The translations under genes and the position numbers were made by a program. A stretch of DNA of 33,328 bases from Alphaproteobacteria bacterium (GTDB lineage Bacteria > Pseudomonadota > Alphaproteobacteria > Puniceispirillales > Puniceispirillaceae). How positions within the stretch are numbered: position 1 is the first letter of the stretch; each line of letters starts with the position of its first letter. Below, one piece after another: positions 18,557 to 26,320 of the stretch. The notes beneath the pieces were generated by a model. It was not told the DNA's origin. It searched no databases and saw only the letters and a list, made by a program, of their open reading frames with translations. Where the stretch lies: contig JAKMFL010000062.1 in NCBI GenBank assembly GCA_022425485.1, positions 1 to 33,328 of the forward strand, read 5' to 3'.

Positions 18557-18596
18557 CAGAAATATAAAATTTATGAAGATGGGATATGGAGCGATA

Positions 18597-19589
18597 ATGC
18601 ACAAGCAATTTCACCGCTTTTTAAAGCTTTCTAACCTCACACCTGTTTTACTTATTGTTAGCCTAGTTGGCCTTAGCGCTTGCGAAAACAGGCTGCCAGA
18701 ACTGCCATCCCTGTCCTTAACGCGTGATAAGCCAGCCCCGCTTGAAAATGCCCCATTGCGGGAAGCGCGGGCCTTACTGCCCGCTTCAGGAAAAGTGATT
18801 GTGCAGGCAGGGGACACTATTTTTAGTCTTGCGACCCGCTATCAGATTACCCCGCAATCCATTATTAATGACAATCAGCTGGTTCCGCCCTTTGATATCG
18901 CGGTTGGAGAACAATTAAGCCTGTCACCAGCACGCTATCATATTGTTGTCATTGAAGATAATTTATATGACCTTTCCCAGCGTTATGCCGTCAGCCAGCG
19001 ACAAATTGCGGCGCTTAATGAATTACAGGAGCCGTATGATTTGCTGGTTGGTCAGCGTCTATTACTGCCAGACCAGCTAGATTTTTCTGTATTAGATGTT
19101 GCAGGTATAGATATCGAAGCCGTGCCAGCGAGTGCCATAAGGGCCATCCCACAAACAACCGCCGCCACCCCACCAAAATCACCTCCTAAATCCTTTGTTG
19201 CCCCAGCCTTAGGCGGTGCTGGATTTACGTGGCCTGTAAAGGGGGAGGTCGTTGCTGAGTTTGGGCCTTTGGCAAGAGGCGTTCATAATGATGGGGTAAA
19301 TATTCGCGCTGATGAAGGAACGCTTGTTGTTACTTCTGCGCCGGGTACCGTTGCTTTTGTCGGTACAGGGCTAAAAAGCTTTGGGAATTTGGTGTTGGTG
19401 AAACATGAGGGGGGCTATATTACAGCCTATGCCCATCTTAGCGATATTCAGGTCAAAGAAGGGGATGTGCTAGGCGAGGGGAGAAGCATCGGTCAGGTTG
19501 GTATGACTGGCCGCGTGGATAGCCCGCAATTGCATTTTGAAATCCGGCAAAGCCGAACACCGCTTAACCCCCGCGAGATTATCTCCTAA
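18597..19589 (+). CDS. LysM/LytM (M23-like) lipoprotein, NlpD-type with degenerate metal site
   Basis: The 330-residue protein has a lipoprotein signal ending in the lipobox LSAC (C29). Two LysM peptidoglycan-binding repeats follow, at about 66-111 (KVIVQAGDTIFSLATRY) and 114-159 (YHIVVIEDNLYDLSQRY). A Pro/Ala linker leads to a C-terminal LytM domain (about 210-330). The expected HxxxD zinc motif reads HNDGVNI, so the Asp position is N235 and the aligned His position is N231. The HxH motif is QLHFE, keeping only H313. Such degenerate domains (E. coli NlpD, EnvC) activate amidases instead of cutting peptidoglycan, and I infer that role here. GGAG lies five bases before the start; an upstream frame within pcm is rejected. 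surE-pcm-LytM order is common. Confidence 0.9.
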   Translation: MHKQFHRFLKLSNLTPVLLIVSLVGLSACENRLPELPSLSLTRDKPAPLENAPLREARALLPASGKVIVQAGDTIFSLATRYQITPQSIINDNQLVPPFDIAVGEQLSLSPARYHIVVIEDNLYDLSQRYAVSQRQIAALNELQEPYDLLVGQRLLLPDQLDFSVLDVAGIDIEAVPASAIRAIPQTTAATPPKSPPKSFVAPALGGAGFTWPVKGEVVAEFGPLARGVHNDGVNIRADEGTLVVTSAPGTVAFVGTGLKSFGNLVLVKHEGGYITAYAHLSDIQVKEGDVLGEGRSIGQVGMTGRVDSPQLHFEIRQSRTPLNPREIIS

Positions 19590-19627
19590 CGCACCCTAAA
19601 ATCTTAATGTTGCTGGCTTAGGCGGGG

Positions 19628-20482
19628 TTAAATTTTCACCCCATGTTGCATGGCGAGATTAAGAATATATTGAAAAGCGGTTCGACCCGAACGATTGCCC
19701 CGTCCCATCGCCCATGTCAGGCTATCTTGGCGCGCTATCTCAAAGCTAACCGGAATTTTATAATAATCGATATACCATCTGATCATTTCCAAATAGGTGT
19801 CTTGGTCGACATTATGAAAGCCAATCCACAGCCCAAATCGATCCGAAAGAGAGATTTTTTCTTCTGACGCTTCTGAACGGTTAATCGCTGTAGATCGTTC
19901 ATTTTCTATCATGTCACGCGGCATTAAATGCCGGCGATTAGAGGTAGCATAAAAAACCAGATTACGAGGACGCCCAGATAACCCGCCTTCTAGAACCGCC
20001 TTTAAAGATTTATAGCTGATATCATCTTGCTCAAAGGCTAAGTCATCACAAAAGAGGATAAAGGCGCGTTCAATACGGGCTAAATGTTCCATCACCTCTG
20101 GCAAGTCAGACAAGTCTTCGCGCTGTATCTCAACCAATCCGATATCATATCCAGCTTCGATAAGATGCCCGTGAACTGCCTTCATCACCGAAGATTTACC
20201 TGTACCGCGTGCCCCCCATAGCAAGGCATTATTGGCGCGCATACCTTTAGCAAAATATTCAGTATTCTCTAGAAGGCGTTGTTTTTGCTGATCTATGCCT
20301 TGCAAACTCTCTAGGGGCAGACGCTGAATATCATCTACGGGATGAAAATTCGACTTCTCGGCAACCCATATATAGCCCTGATGGGCAGTTAAATCTATTT
20401 CTGCATCCCTCGGCGGTGCAAGGCGATCTAATGCATCGGCAATGCGTTTCAACACATCCAAATTTTCATCAGTAGGCATCAT
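19628..20482 (-). CDS. DUF815-family AAA+ ATPase
   Basis: This 284-residue protein is a member of the DUF815 P-loop family, widespread and uncharacterised. It has an N-terminal helical region, then an IDQQKQRLLENTEYFAKG segment. Walker A is GARGTGKSS (residues 90-98). Walker B is FILFCDDLAFE (141-151). The sensor-like segment is LVFYATSNRRHLMPRDMIENE, and ISLSDRFGLWIGFH follows. The order of these motifs resembles DnaA/IstB-type ATPases. It is transcribed towards the LytM gene and away from yajC. The position between the LytM and yajC genes recurs in alphaproteobacteria. No partner or substrate can be read from the sequence. Confidence 0.88.
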   Translation of the reverse strand: MMPTDENLDVLKRIADALDRLAPPRDAEIDLTAHQGYIWVAEKSNFHPVDDIQRLPLESLQGIDQQKQRLLENTEYFAKGMRANNALLWGARGTGKSSVMKAVHGHLIEAGYDIGLVEIQREDLSDLPEVMEHLARIERAFILFCDDLAFEQDDISYKSLKAVLEGGLSGRPRNLVFYATSNRRHLMPRDMIENERSTAINRSEASEEKISLSDRFGLWIGFHNVDQDTYLEMIRWYIDYYKIPVSFEIARQDSLTWAMGRGNRSGRTAFQYILNLAMQHGVKI

Positions 20483-20816
20483 AATTACACTCTAATTTTT
20501 TTATCCAAAAGGCCTGTTATTTTACGCCAAGAAACCGGTGCATTCCTAGCTTATGGTTCGCCTGGCGCATATTTGGGCCCTATGAATGCACTATAGCGAA
20601 GCAGTCGCTAAACTCAATTATTTCCTGCCAAAGCTATAAGCGCGAAGTAGATATAAAAAACGAAAATAGGACAAAAATTGCAAATCCTGAAAAAGCATAG
20701 CTTTGTTTGTTCTAGCTGTTTATTCATTATTGGCTTTTAACAGAAATTTATGTTACCAAAACGAGGCTTTTTAAGCTGCCAGTTGCGCAGCTTTTTTATT
20801 ATGGAGACTTCCTATT
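20483..20816. other. 334-base intergenic region with inverted repeats
   Basis: The divergent gap between the DUF815 ATPase and yajC holds no credible gene. It contains an 8-base inverted repeat, GTGCATTC (20538-20545) and GAATGCAC (20584-20591), with a 38-base loop. A compact hairpin TAGCGA-agcag-TCGCTA follows (20594-20610). Then comes an A/T-rich stretch and the leader hairpin described separately. I see no tRNA or SRP RNA signature. A small RNA or leader element is possible but unproven. Confidence 0.5.
20773..20797 (+). terminator. Terminator-like hairpin in the yajC leader
   Basis: Arms AAGCTGC and GCAGCTT (7 bp) flank a seven-base loop, followed by TTTT (six T from 20792). It ends only six bases before the GGAG ribosome site of yajC. 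It could end an upstream small transcript or act as an attenuator of yajC-secDF. Confidence 0.6.
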
Positions 20817-21206
20817 ATGCTTATTAGTCCAGCTTTTGCTCAATCAGCCGGTGGCGGCGGGGGTTTAGCCTCACTTTTGCCCTTTGTTCTGATTTTCGTT
20901 GTTTTTTACTTTTTCCTTATTCGCCCGCAACAAAAGCGTGCCAAAGAACATCGTGAAATGGTAAGCCAGCTTCGCCGCGGGGATAAAGTTATTTCCTCTG
21001 GTGGTCTGGTTGGTACGGTTACTAAGTCGGTTGAGGGTCAAGAGACTGTTGAGGTCGAAATCGCCAAAGATGTTAAAGTGAACATCATGCGTACCATGAT
21101 CGCCGATAAGCGCGCCAAAGACGATAATAAAGGCAAGGGCGGCAAGGCTGCTGACGCGCCTCAGGCTAAATCAGGTTTGGCTGGCCTTTTTGGCGGCAAA
21201 AAATAA
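20817..21206 (+). CDS. yajC: Preprotein translocase subunit YajC
   Basis: YajC is a small inner membrane partner of SecDF. The 129-residue protein has a short N-terminus (MLISPAFAQSAGGGGG), then one membrane helix (LPFVLIFVVFYFFL, about residues 19-35). The family motif RPQQKRAKEHREM follows, with LRRGDKVISSGGLVGTV as the conserved cytoplasmic domain. The C-terminus is Lys/Gly-rich (KGKGGKAADAP). GGAG lies before the ATG. It heads the yajC-secD-secF order. Confidence 0.95.
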   Translation: MLISPAFAQSAGGGGGLASLLPFVLIFVVFYFFLIRPQQKRAKEHREMVSQLRRGDKVISSGGLVGTVTKSVEGQETVEVEIAKDVKVNIMRTMIADKRAKDDNKGKGGKAADAPQAKSGLAGLFGGKK

Positions 21207-21219
21207 AGGCGTAATAAAA

Positions 21220-21252
21220 AGTGGCAGGGCCTTCTGGTCTGAGCCGCTTTTT
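21220..21252 (+). terminator. Possible attenuating hairpin between yajC and secD
   Basis: Outer arms AGTGGC and GCCGCT pair with one G-T wobble. An inner GGCC/GGTC stem also has one wobble, with a TTCT loop. Five T follow from 21248. Placed inside the operon, it may lower secD expression relative to yajC or protect the yajC end. Confidence 0.45.
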
Positions 21253-21281
21253 CTTCCCTAATCTTTTCACGAGTTCATCTT

Positions 21282-22856
21282 ATGCTTCAGTTTGAGACAT
21301 GGAAAAAAGCAATTGTTTTGCTGCTGGTTGCGGCTGGCATGCTCTACGCCGCCCCTAATCTGTTTAGCCGCGGGGATAATAGTGGCGGCACCGCCTTTAT
21401 GCCAGGGCAAGCGATTAATCTTGGCCTTGATTTGCAAGGCGGCTCGCATCTATTGCTGCAAGCAGATCTTAGTGCGGTAGTTGCTGAACGGATGGTAAGC
21501 GTTTCTGAAAATCTTCGGTTAACGCTTCGCGCTGAAAAGATTAGATTCCGAAGCTTGAAAGCAGATACAGATTCCGTGGGGTTTGCCCTTCGCGGGAATG
21601 AAACAGATGATGCGACAAACGCGCAGATTGATAGCATATTAACAGATTTGGGGCGTGATTTTGATGTTGTGCGCTCTGGACAGACATTTGCCATCCGCTT
21701 TAATGAAGCAGGATTGCAAAACCTTGCTAATCAGACTGTCGAGCAAGCCATTGAAATTATTCGCCGCCGGCTTGACCCAGATGGCACTAAAGAGCCCGTC
21801 ATCCAGCGTCAGGGCAGGGATAGAATTCTTGTGCAATTGCCAGGTGTTGATGACCCAGAGCGCATTAAACGGCTTATCGGCAGAACCGCAAGACTGACTT
21901 TCCAGCTTGTCGATATGCGTTCTACAGCGCAGGAAGCGCGTAATTCTGGACGTGTGCCACCGGGCAGTGTGCTATTAGAGAGTGCAGAAGAGGGCGGACA
22001 GGAATATATTGTCGAAAAGCGGGTGATGGTTAGTGGGGAGTTGTTGGAAAACGCGTCAGCTGGTTTTGATCAGAACAGCCGTCCTGCTGTGAACTTTCAA
22101 CTGAACGCTGAAGGCGCACGCCGATTTGGCCGGGTGACAGGCGAGAATATTGGCCGTCCCTTTGCGATTGTCCTGGATGGAAAAGTTGTTTCTGCTCCGG
22201 TTATTCAATCGCAAATTTTCGGCAGTGGCCAGATCACGGGCAATTTCAATGTTTCCGAAACAAATGAGCTGGCGCTTATCTTGCGGGCAGGGGCGCTGCC
22301 TGCACCCCTTATTATTTTAGAGGAACGATCTGTTGGCCCCGGCTTAGGCGCCGATTCTATTGCCGCAGGGCAAATTGCCGCGATGGTTGGCCTTGCACTT
22401 GTTATCATCTACATGGTGCTAAGCTATGGTCTGTTTGGGGTGTTTGCGGATATAGCCCTCATGGTTAATATTGTCCTGATTCTAGGGGCGCTTTCGGCCC
22501 TGCAGGCAACGCTGACGCTGCCCGGAATAGCCGGCATTGTTTTGACTATGGGGATGGCTGTGGATGCTAATGTGCTGGTGTTTGAGCGCATAAGAGAAGA
22601 ATTGCGCGGTGGCAGGCGTGTTGCCCAAGCTATCGAAGCAGGATATAGCCGCGCTCTATCAACCATTATTGATTCAAACCTGACCACCTTGTTTGCCGCG
22701 CTGTTCTTGTTTGTATTTGGCTCAGGTCCAATCAAGGGATTTGCGGTAACGCTTTCGCTGGGGATTGCTACCTCCATGTTTACGGCCCTAATGGTTACCC
22801 GCTTGCTGATTGTCGTGTGGGTGAACGCTAAGCGGCCGAAAAAGCTGGAACTTTAG
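21282..22856 (+). CDS. secD: Protein translocase subunit SecD
   Basis: SecD uses the proton gradient with SecF to pull secreted proteins through SecYEG. The 524-residue protein has a first membrane helix at about residues 8-26. GLDLQGGSHLLLQ follows (DLQGG at 50-54), the SecD signature. A large periplasmic region contains EIIRRRLDPDGTKEP and the P1-head segment. Five C-terminal helices carry GIVLTMGMAVDANVLVFERIREEL, the conserved proton-path region. No strong ribosome site precedes the ATG. secF begins 17 bases after its stop. Confidence 0.97.
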   Translation: MLQFETWKKAIVLLLVAAGMLYAAPNLFSRGDNSGGTAFMPGQAINLGLDLQGGSHLLLQADLSAVVAERMVSVSENLRLTLRAEKIRFRSLKADTDSVGFALRGNETDDATNAQIDSILTDLGRDFDVVRSGQTFAIRFNEAGLQNLANQTVEQAIEIIRRRLDPDGTKEPVIQRQGRDRILVQLPGVDDPERIKRLIGRTARLTFQLVDMRSTAQEARNSGRVPPGSVLLESAEEGGQEYIVEKRVMVSGELLENASAGFDQNSRPAVNFQLNAEGARRFGRVTGENIGRPFAIVLDGKVVSAPVIQSQIFGSGQITGNFNVSETNELALILRAGALPAPLIILEERSVGPGLGADSIAAGQIAAMVGLALVIIYMVLSYGLFGVFADIALMVNIVLILGALSALQATLTLPGIAGIVLTMGMAVDANVLVFERIREELRGGRRVAQAIEAGYSRALSTIIDSNLTTLFAALFLFVFGSGPIKGFAVTLSLGIATSMFTALMVTRLLIVVWVNAKRPKKLEL

Positions 22857-22873
22857 GGTTAGGGAGATTTGTT

Positions 22874-23809
22874 ATGTTCAGATTAAAGCTGGTATCTTCA
22901 ACCCCATCCTTAAATTTCTTGAAATATATGCCTGTCTCTGGCGTATCATCTATTGCAGCGGTGCTGGTCTCTATTGGGTTATTCTTTATTGTTGGGTTAA
23001 ATCTAGGGATTGATTTCAGAGGCGGTATCTTGATTGAGGCGCAATCTGAAACCCCTGCAGATATAGGCGGTGTGCGCGGCGATCTTGAAAATCTTGGTTT
23101 AGGTGATATTTCCATCCAAAGCTTTGGTAGTGACCGTGATGTGCTTATCCGTGTGCAAAGACAAGAAGGCGATGAGCGGGCACAATTACAAGCGATTGAA
23201 AAAATCACGAATGCATTGGGCGGCGCGTATGACATAAGGCGCACTGAATTTGTTGGCCCCACAGTAGGCGCGGAGTTAGCTGAAAAAGGTATGCTCGCGG
23301 TTGCTTGTGCCTTGTTTGCGATAATGATTTATATCTGGTTTCGGTTTGAATGGCAGTTTTCAATTGCTGCTTTTCTTGCGCTTACCCATGATGTGCTTAC
23401 CACAATTGGCCTGTTTGCTTTAACAGGGTTTGAATTTAATTTGGCAACGCTCGCTGCCATTTTGACGATAGCTGGTTATTCCATCAATGATACAGTCGTT
23501 GTGTTCGACCGCGTGCGTGAGAATCTGCGCAAATATAAATCTTGGGAACAGCCGAAGATTTTAAATAAATCTTTGAATGAAACATTATCTCGTACCGTGA
23601 TGACTTCGGTTACCACGGCGATTGCGCTGATAGCGATTATCCTGTTTGGTGGTGCTGTTTTGCGTGATTTTGCGCTGGCGATGTTGTGGGGGGTCACAAT
23701 CGGGACTTATTCTTCTATCTTTATTGCTGTGGGGCTTCTGTCCCGCTTTGATCTAAAACGCAATGATGATGAAGATAACCAGATACCTACACCAGAATAT
23801 GAACGCTAG
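22874..23809 (+). CDS. secF: Protein translocase subunit SecF
   Basis: SecF is the partner of SecD in the inner membrane. The 311-residue protein has a first helix at about 20-41 and then LGIDFRGGILIEAQ (the SecF counterpart of the DLQGG motif). A small periplasmic domain and five further helices follow. ILTIAGYSINDTVVVFDRVRENLRKY is the family signature, and LSRTVMTSVTTAIALIAI and FALAMLWGVTIGTYSSIFIA complete the core. GGGAG precedes the ATG. The C-terminus is short and acidic. Confidence 0.97.
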   Translation: MFRLKLVSSTPSLNFLKYMPVSGVSSIAAVLVSIGLFFIVGLNLGIDFRGGILIEAQSETPADIGGVRGDLENLGLGDISIQSFGSDRDVLIRVQRQEGDERAQLQAIEKITNALGGAYDIRRTEFVGPTVGAELAEKGMLAVACALFAIMIYIWFRFEWQFSIAAFLALTHDVLTTIGLFALTGFEFNLATLAAILTIAGYSINDTVVVFDRVRENLRKYKSWEQPKILNKSLNETLSRTVMTSVTTAIALIAIILFGGAVLRDFALAMLWGVTIGTYSSIFIAVGLLSRFDLKRNDDEDNQIPTPEYER

Positions 23810-23817
23810 AATAGCTG

Positions 23818-24267
23818 ATGGCCGAAAACACCACAGACAAACATAACCCGCTAATATCGGTTCAGGAATTTCCCGATGACGGTAAGCTACAGATTATACA
23901 TGGCTATGGTGGTGGCCAATTCCGTATAGCGGGTCAGACCTATGATGGCGCACAATTTGTTCTGCCGCGTTTGACATTAGGCTGGCAGGTAACCTCGCTT
24001 GAGGATATAACCGTCGAGGCTATTACAGACAGGCTCGCAACAGGCAAAAATAGTGGTATTCTTGAAGGGCAAGATGGCCAAATGACCGAGCTTGTTATTT
24101 TAGGGGTGGGCGCGCGCGCCGATAGCCATTTGCCCCAACTTGCGCGGTCACTCAAAGAAAAGAGCATTCGTCTTGAGGTGATGACTACAGCTGCCGCCTG
24201 CCGGACATGGAATGTGCTGCTTACAGAAGGGCGTTCTGCGGCAGTTGGTCTTCTGCCAGTTGACTAG
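23818..24267 (+). CDS. Mth938-like domain protein (NDUFAF3 homologue)
   Basis: The 149-residue protein is of the DUF498/Mth938-like family, whose mitochondrial member NDUFAF3 is a complex I assembly factor. Family features are IHGYGGGQFRIAGQTYDGAQFVLP, then a central LVILGVGARADSHLP strand-turn. The end carries EVMTTAAACRTWNVLLTEGR followed by SAAVGLLPV. It starts nine bases after secF, a conserved alphaproteobacterial neighbourhood. A role in complex I biogenesis here is inferred from the family and from the next gene; the bacterial proteins are not well studied. Confidence 0.88.
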   Translation: MAENTTDKHNPLISVQEFPDDGKLQIIHGYGGGQFRIAGQTYDGAQFVLPRLTLGWQVTSLEDITVEAITDRLATGKNSGILEGQDGQMTELVILGVGARADSHLPQLARSLKEKSIRLEVMTTAAACRTWNVLLTEGRSAAVGLLPVD

Positions 24268-24282
24268 AATAGCTGCGGGTTC

Positions 24283-24918
24283 ATGACAGATAAAAATAGT
24301 TGGAAATCCTTGCGCACCCATGCGCCGTTATTAAGTTATAGTCTGCTTTTTCAAAATGTTCAGCAGCGCGAGCTTTTAGCCGATATCCTATCGCTTGGTT
24401 TGGAATTTGATTTTATTCTTGCCCAAGCTTCAGAACCGATGTTGGCCCTTATTCGCCTGAAATGGTGGGAAGAGCAGATTAATAGCCCTGTAAAAGGGGA
24501 TAGCCTGCCTTTGCTAAGCCAGTTAAACAGTCATATTTCAGCAGGATATCTTAGCCGCTTACAGGTCACCAGCTTAATTCAGCGCTGGCAGGATTATGCT
24601 GAAACAGACCCAGAAACGCATCAAAAAGCAGGACAAGCATGCTGGTCGGAGATTCTGACGGTTTGTACCCATTTATGCGGGTTTGAGAAAAAGGAGCTAT
24701 CCCAGCAGATAGGCGCTGCCTTATATGATAGCCGTAATGGTTATCCCCCATCAGAATTGCCAAGCGCACGCCAGATTTACCAAATTTATGGCAAAGGGGC
24801 TGAATTTTTGATTATTCTTGCCTATTTAGCGCGGCGCGGCACCGGTTCTGGCATTACCTCAGACAACCTTATTCTATTCAAGATTATCTGGCAGATACTG
24901 ACTAAGCCGAGCGTCTAG
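24283..24918 (+). CDS. Squalene/phytoene synthase-like protein (NDUFAF6-type), short
   Basis: The 211-residue protein has the trans-prenyl-synthase fold region but lacks the paired Asp-rich motifs of true squalene or phytoene synthases. The strongest match is the segment [18 protein letters not shown], typical of the NDUFAF6-like branch, where the human protein is a complex I assembly factor. It is shorter than most relatives (about 260-300 residues) and ends soon after a last helix ([11 protein letters not shown]). Its 3' end overlaps the convergent trmFO by 17 bases. It lies 15 bases after the Mth938-like gene, and the pairing supports a complex I role. Enzymatic terpene synthesis is unlikely. 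Confidence 0.8.
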   Translation: MTDKNSWKSLRTHAPLLSYSLLFQNVQQRELLADILSLGLEFDFILAQASEPMLALIRLKWWEEQINSPVKGDSLPLLSQLNSHISAGYLSRLQVTSLIQRWQDYAETDPETHQKAGQACWSEILTVCTHLCGFEKKELSQQIGAALYDSRNGYPPSELPSARQIYQIYGKGAEFLIILAYLARRGTGSGITSDNLILFKIIWQILTKPSV

Positions 24919-26320
24919 CCTCATCTTCAGGGGAAAAAAGAGTTTCAATATCTAATGATGTATTCCCTGACCAGCCTTGCATAGCCTTTAGCGCACGACG
25001 CGCAAACGCCGCTTTCCTATCCCGCCCTTTCAGTTTTCTTTTACCGGTTTTATTATCACTGGCATCTAGCTCTGGAAATAGGCCGAAATTAACATTCATA
25101 GGCTGGAAACTATCTGCCATTGCCCCGCCCGTAATGTGCTGTAACAGGGCGCCATGAGCGGTAATTTCAGAAGGGGCTTCCCATTGACTGCCCATTATTT
25201 CTGCAGCAGCCATTCGTCCTGCCATACCGCCAATTGCGGCAGATTCAACATAGCCCTCAACGCCAGTAATCTGGCCAGCAAAACGCAAGCGCGGCATTTT
25301 ATGCAAACGAAGCTGACTATCAAGCAGGCGAGGGCTGTTAATAAAAGTATTGCGATGCAAGCCGCCAAGACGGGCAAATTGGGCGCCTTCTAGGCCGGGA
25401 ATCATCTGGAAAACGCGCACTTGCTCGCCATATTTCAATTTGGTCTGAAACCCTACCATATTAAACAGCGTACCCAACCGGTTATCTTGGCGTAATTGCA
25501 CAACCGCATAGGGACGCGAGCCATCATGGGCATTGGTTAATCCAACCGGCTTCATAGGGCCAAAACGCAGCGTCTCCCGCCCGCGTGATGCCATCACTTC
25601 TACAGGCATACACCCATCAAAATAAGGGGTGCTTTCCTCCCATTCATGAAAGGACATCTTCTCGCCTGCCAGCATCTCGTCCAAAAAATGCTCATATTGC
25701 TCTTTGCTCATAGGGCAATTGATGTAATCCTTGCCATCGCCAATCGCGCTGGTTTTATCATAGCGCGACTGAAACCAAGCAATGTCCATATTGACACTAT
25801 CTGCGTGGACTATCGGGGCGATCGCATCAAAAAAGGCTAAATCCTCCTCGCCTGTCACCTCGCGCACAGCCTCAGCCAGCGCATCCGAAGTAAGCGGGCC
25901 TGTGGCAACAATCACGTGCTCCCATGCATCATCTGGCAGGCCCTTTATCTCTCCACGTTGCAGCGTAATATTGGGATGTGCGGATAATTTTGCTTCAACC
26001 CCTTGGGCAAAAATATCTCTATCAACCGCTAATGCGCCGCCTGCAGGAACAGCCGCGATATCTGCCTCTGTCATGATGATAGAGTTCAGCATTCGCATTT
26101 CAGCATGCAGCACTCCCACCGCATTGGCGGTGGCATCATCAGAACGAAAAGAGTTCGAGCAAACTAATTCTGCTAAATGCTGCGTCTTGTGAACATCTGT
26201 CGGGCGCTCTGGGCGCATTTCATGCAAAATGACCTGCACGCCTTGCTCGGCTGCCTGCCACGCAGCTTCAGAGCCAGCCAGACCGCCACCAATAATATGA
26301 AGAGGGGTATTTGCCGCCAT
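24902..26320 (-). CDS. trmFO: Methylenetetrahydrofolate--tRNA-(uracil-5-)-methyltransferase TrmFO
   Basis: TrmFO makes 5-methyluridine at position 54 of tRNA with methylenetetrahydrofolate and FAD, unlike the SAM-dependent TrmA. The 472-residue protein begins with the FAD-binding motif [12 protein letters not shown] (residues 9-20). [16 protein letters not shown] contains C54, and [23 protein letters not shown] contains C237; these match the two catalytic-site cysteines of the family. The N-terminal ATG overlaps the uvrA stop by one base (TAATG on the minus strand), so the two are coupled. The 3' end overlaps the convergent synthase-like gene. Confidence 0.96.
   Translation of the reverse strand: MAANTPLHIIGGGLAGSEAAWQAAEQGVQVILHEMRPERPTDVHKTQHLAELVCSNSFRSDDATANAVGVLHAEMRMLNSIIMTEADIAAVPAGGALAVDRDIFAQGVEAKLSAHPNITLQRGEIKGLPDDAWEHVIVATGPLTSDALAEAVREVTGEEDLAFFDAIAPIVHADSVNMDIAWFQSRYDKTSAIGDGKDYINCPMSKEQYEHFLDEMLAGEKMSFHEWEESTPYFDGCMPVEVMASRGRETLRFGPMKPVGLTNAHDGSRPYAVVQLRQDNRLGTLFNMVGFQTKLKYGEQVRVFQMIPGLEGAQFARLGGLHRNTFINSPRLLDSQLRLHKMPRLRFAGQITGVEGYVESAAIGGMAGRMAAAEIMGSQWEAPSEITAHGALLQHITGGAMADSFQPMNVNFGLFPELDASDNKTGKRKLKGRDRKAAFARRALKAMQGWSGNTSLDIETLFSPEDEARRSA

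Noticed and set aside
18525-18596. Longer N-terminus of the LytM lipoprotein
   Set aside because: It overlaps pcm and would spoil the lipoprotein signal; GGAG precedes the ATG at 18597.
20521-20600. tRNA-like GGTTCG in the gap before yajC
   Set aside because: No acceptor, D-arm or anticodon stem can be built around it.
24283-24918. Carotenoid or hopanoid biosynthesis gene
   Set aside because: The Asp-rich substrate motifs are absent and the neighbours are not terpene genes; it fits the NDUFAF6-like branch better.
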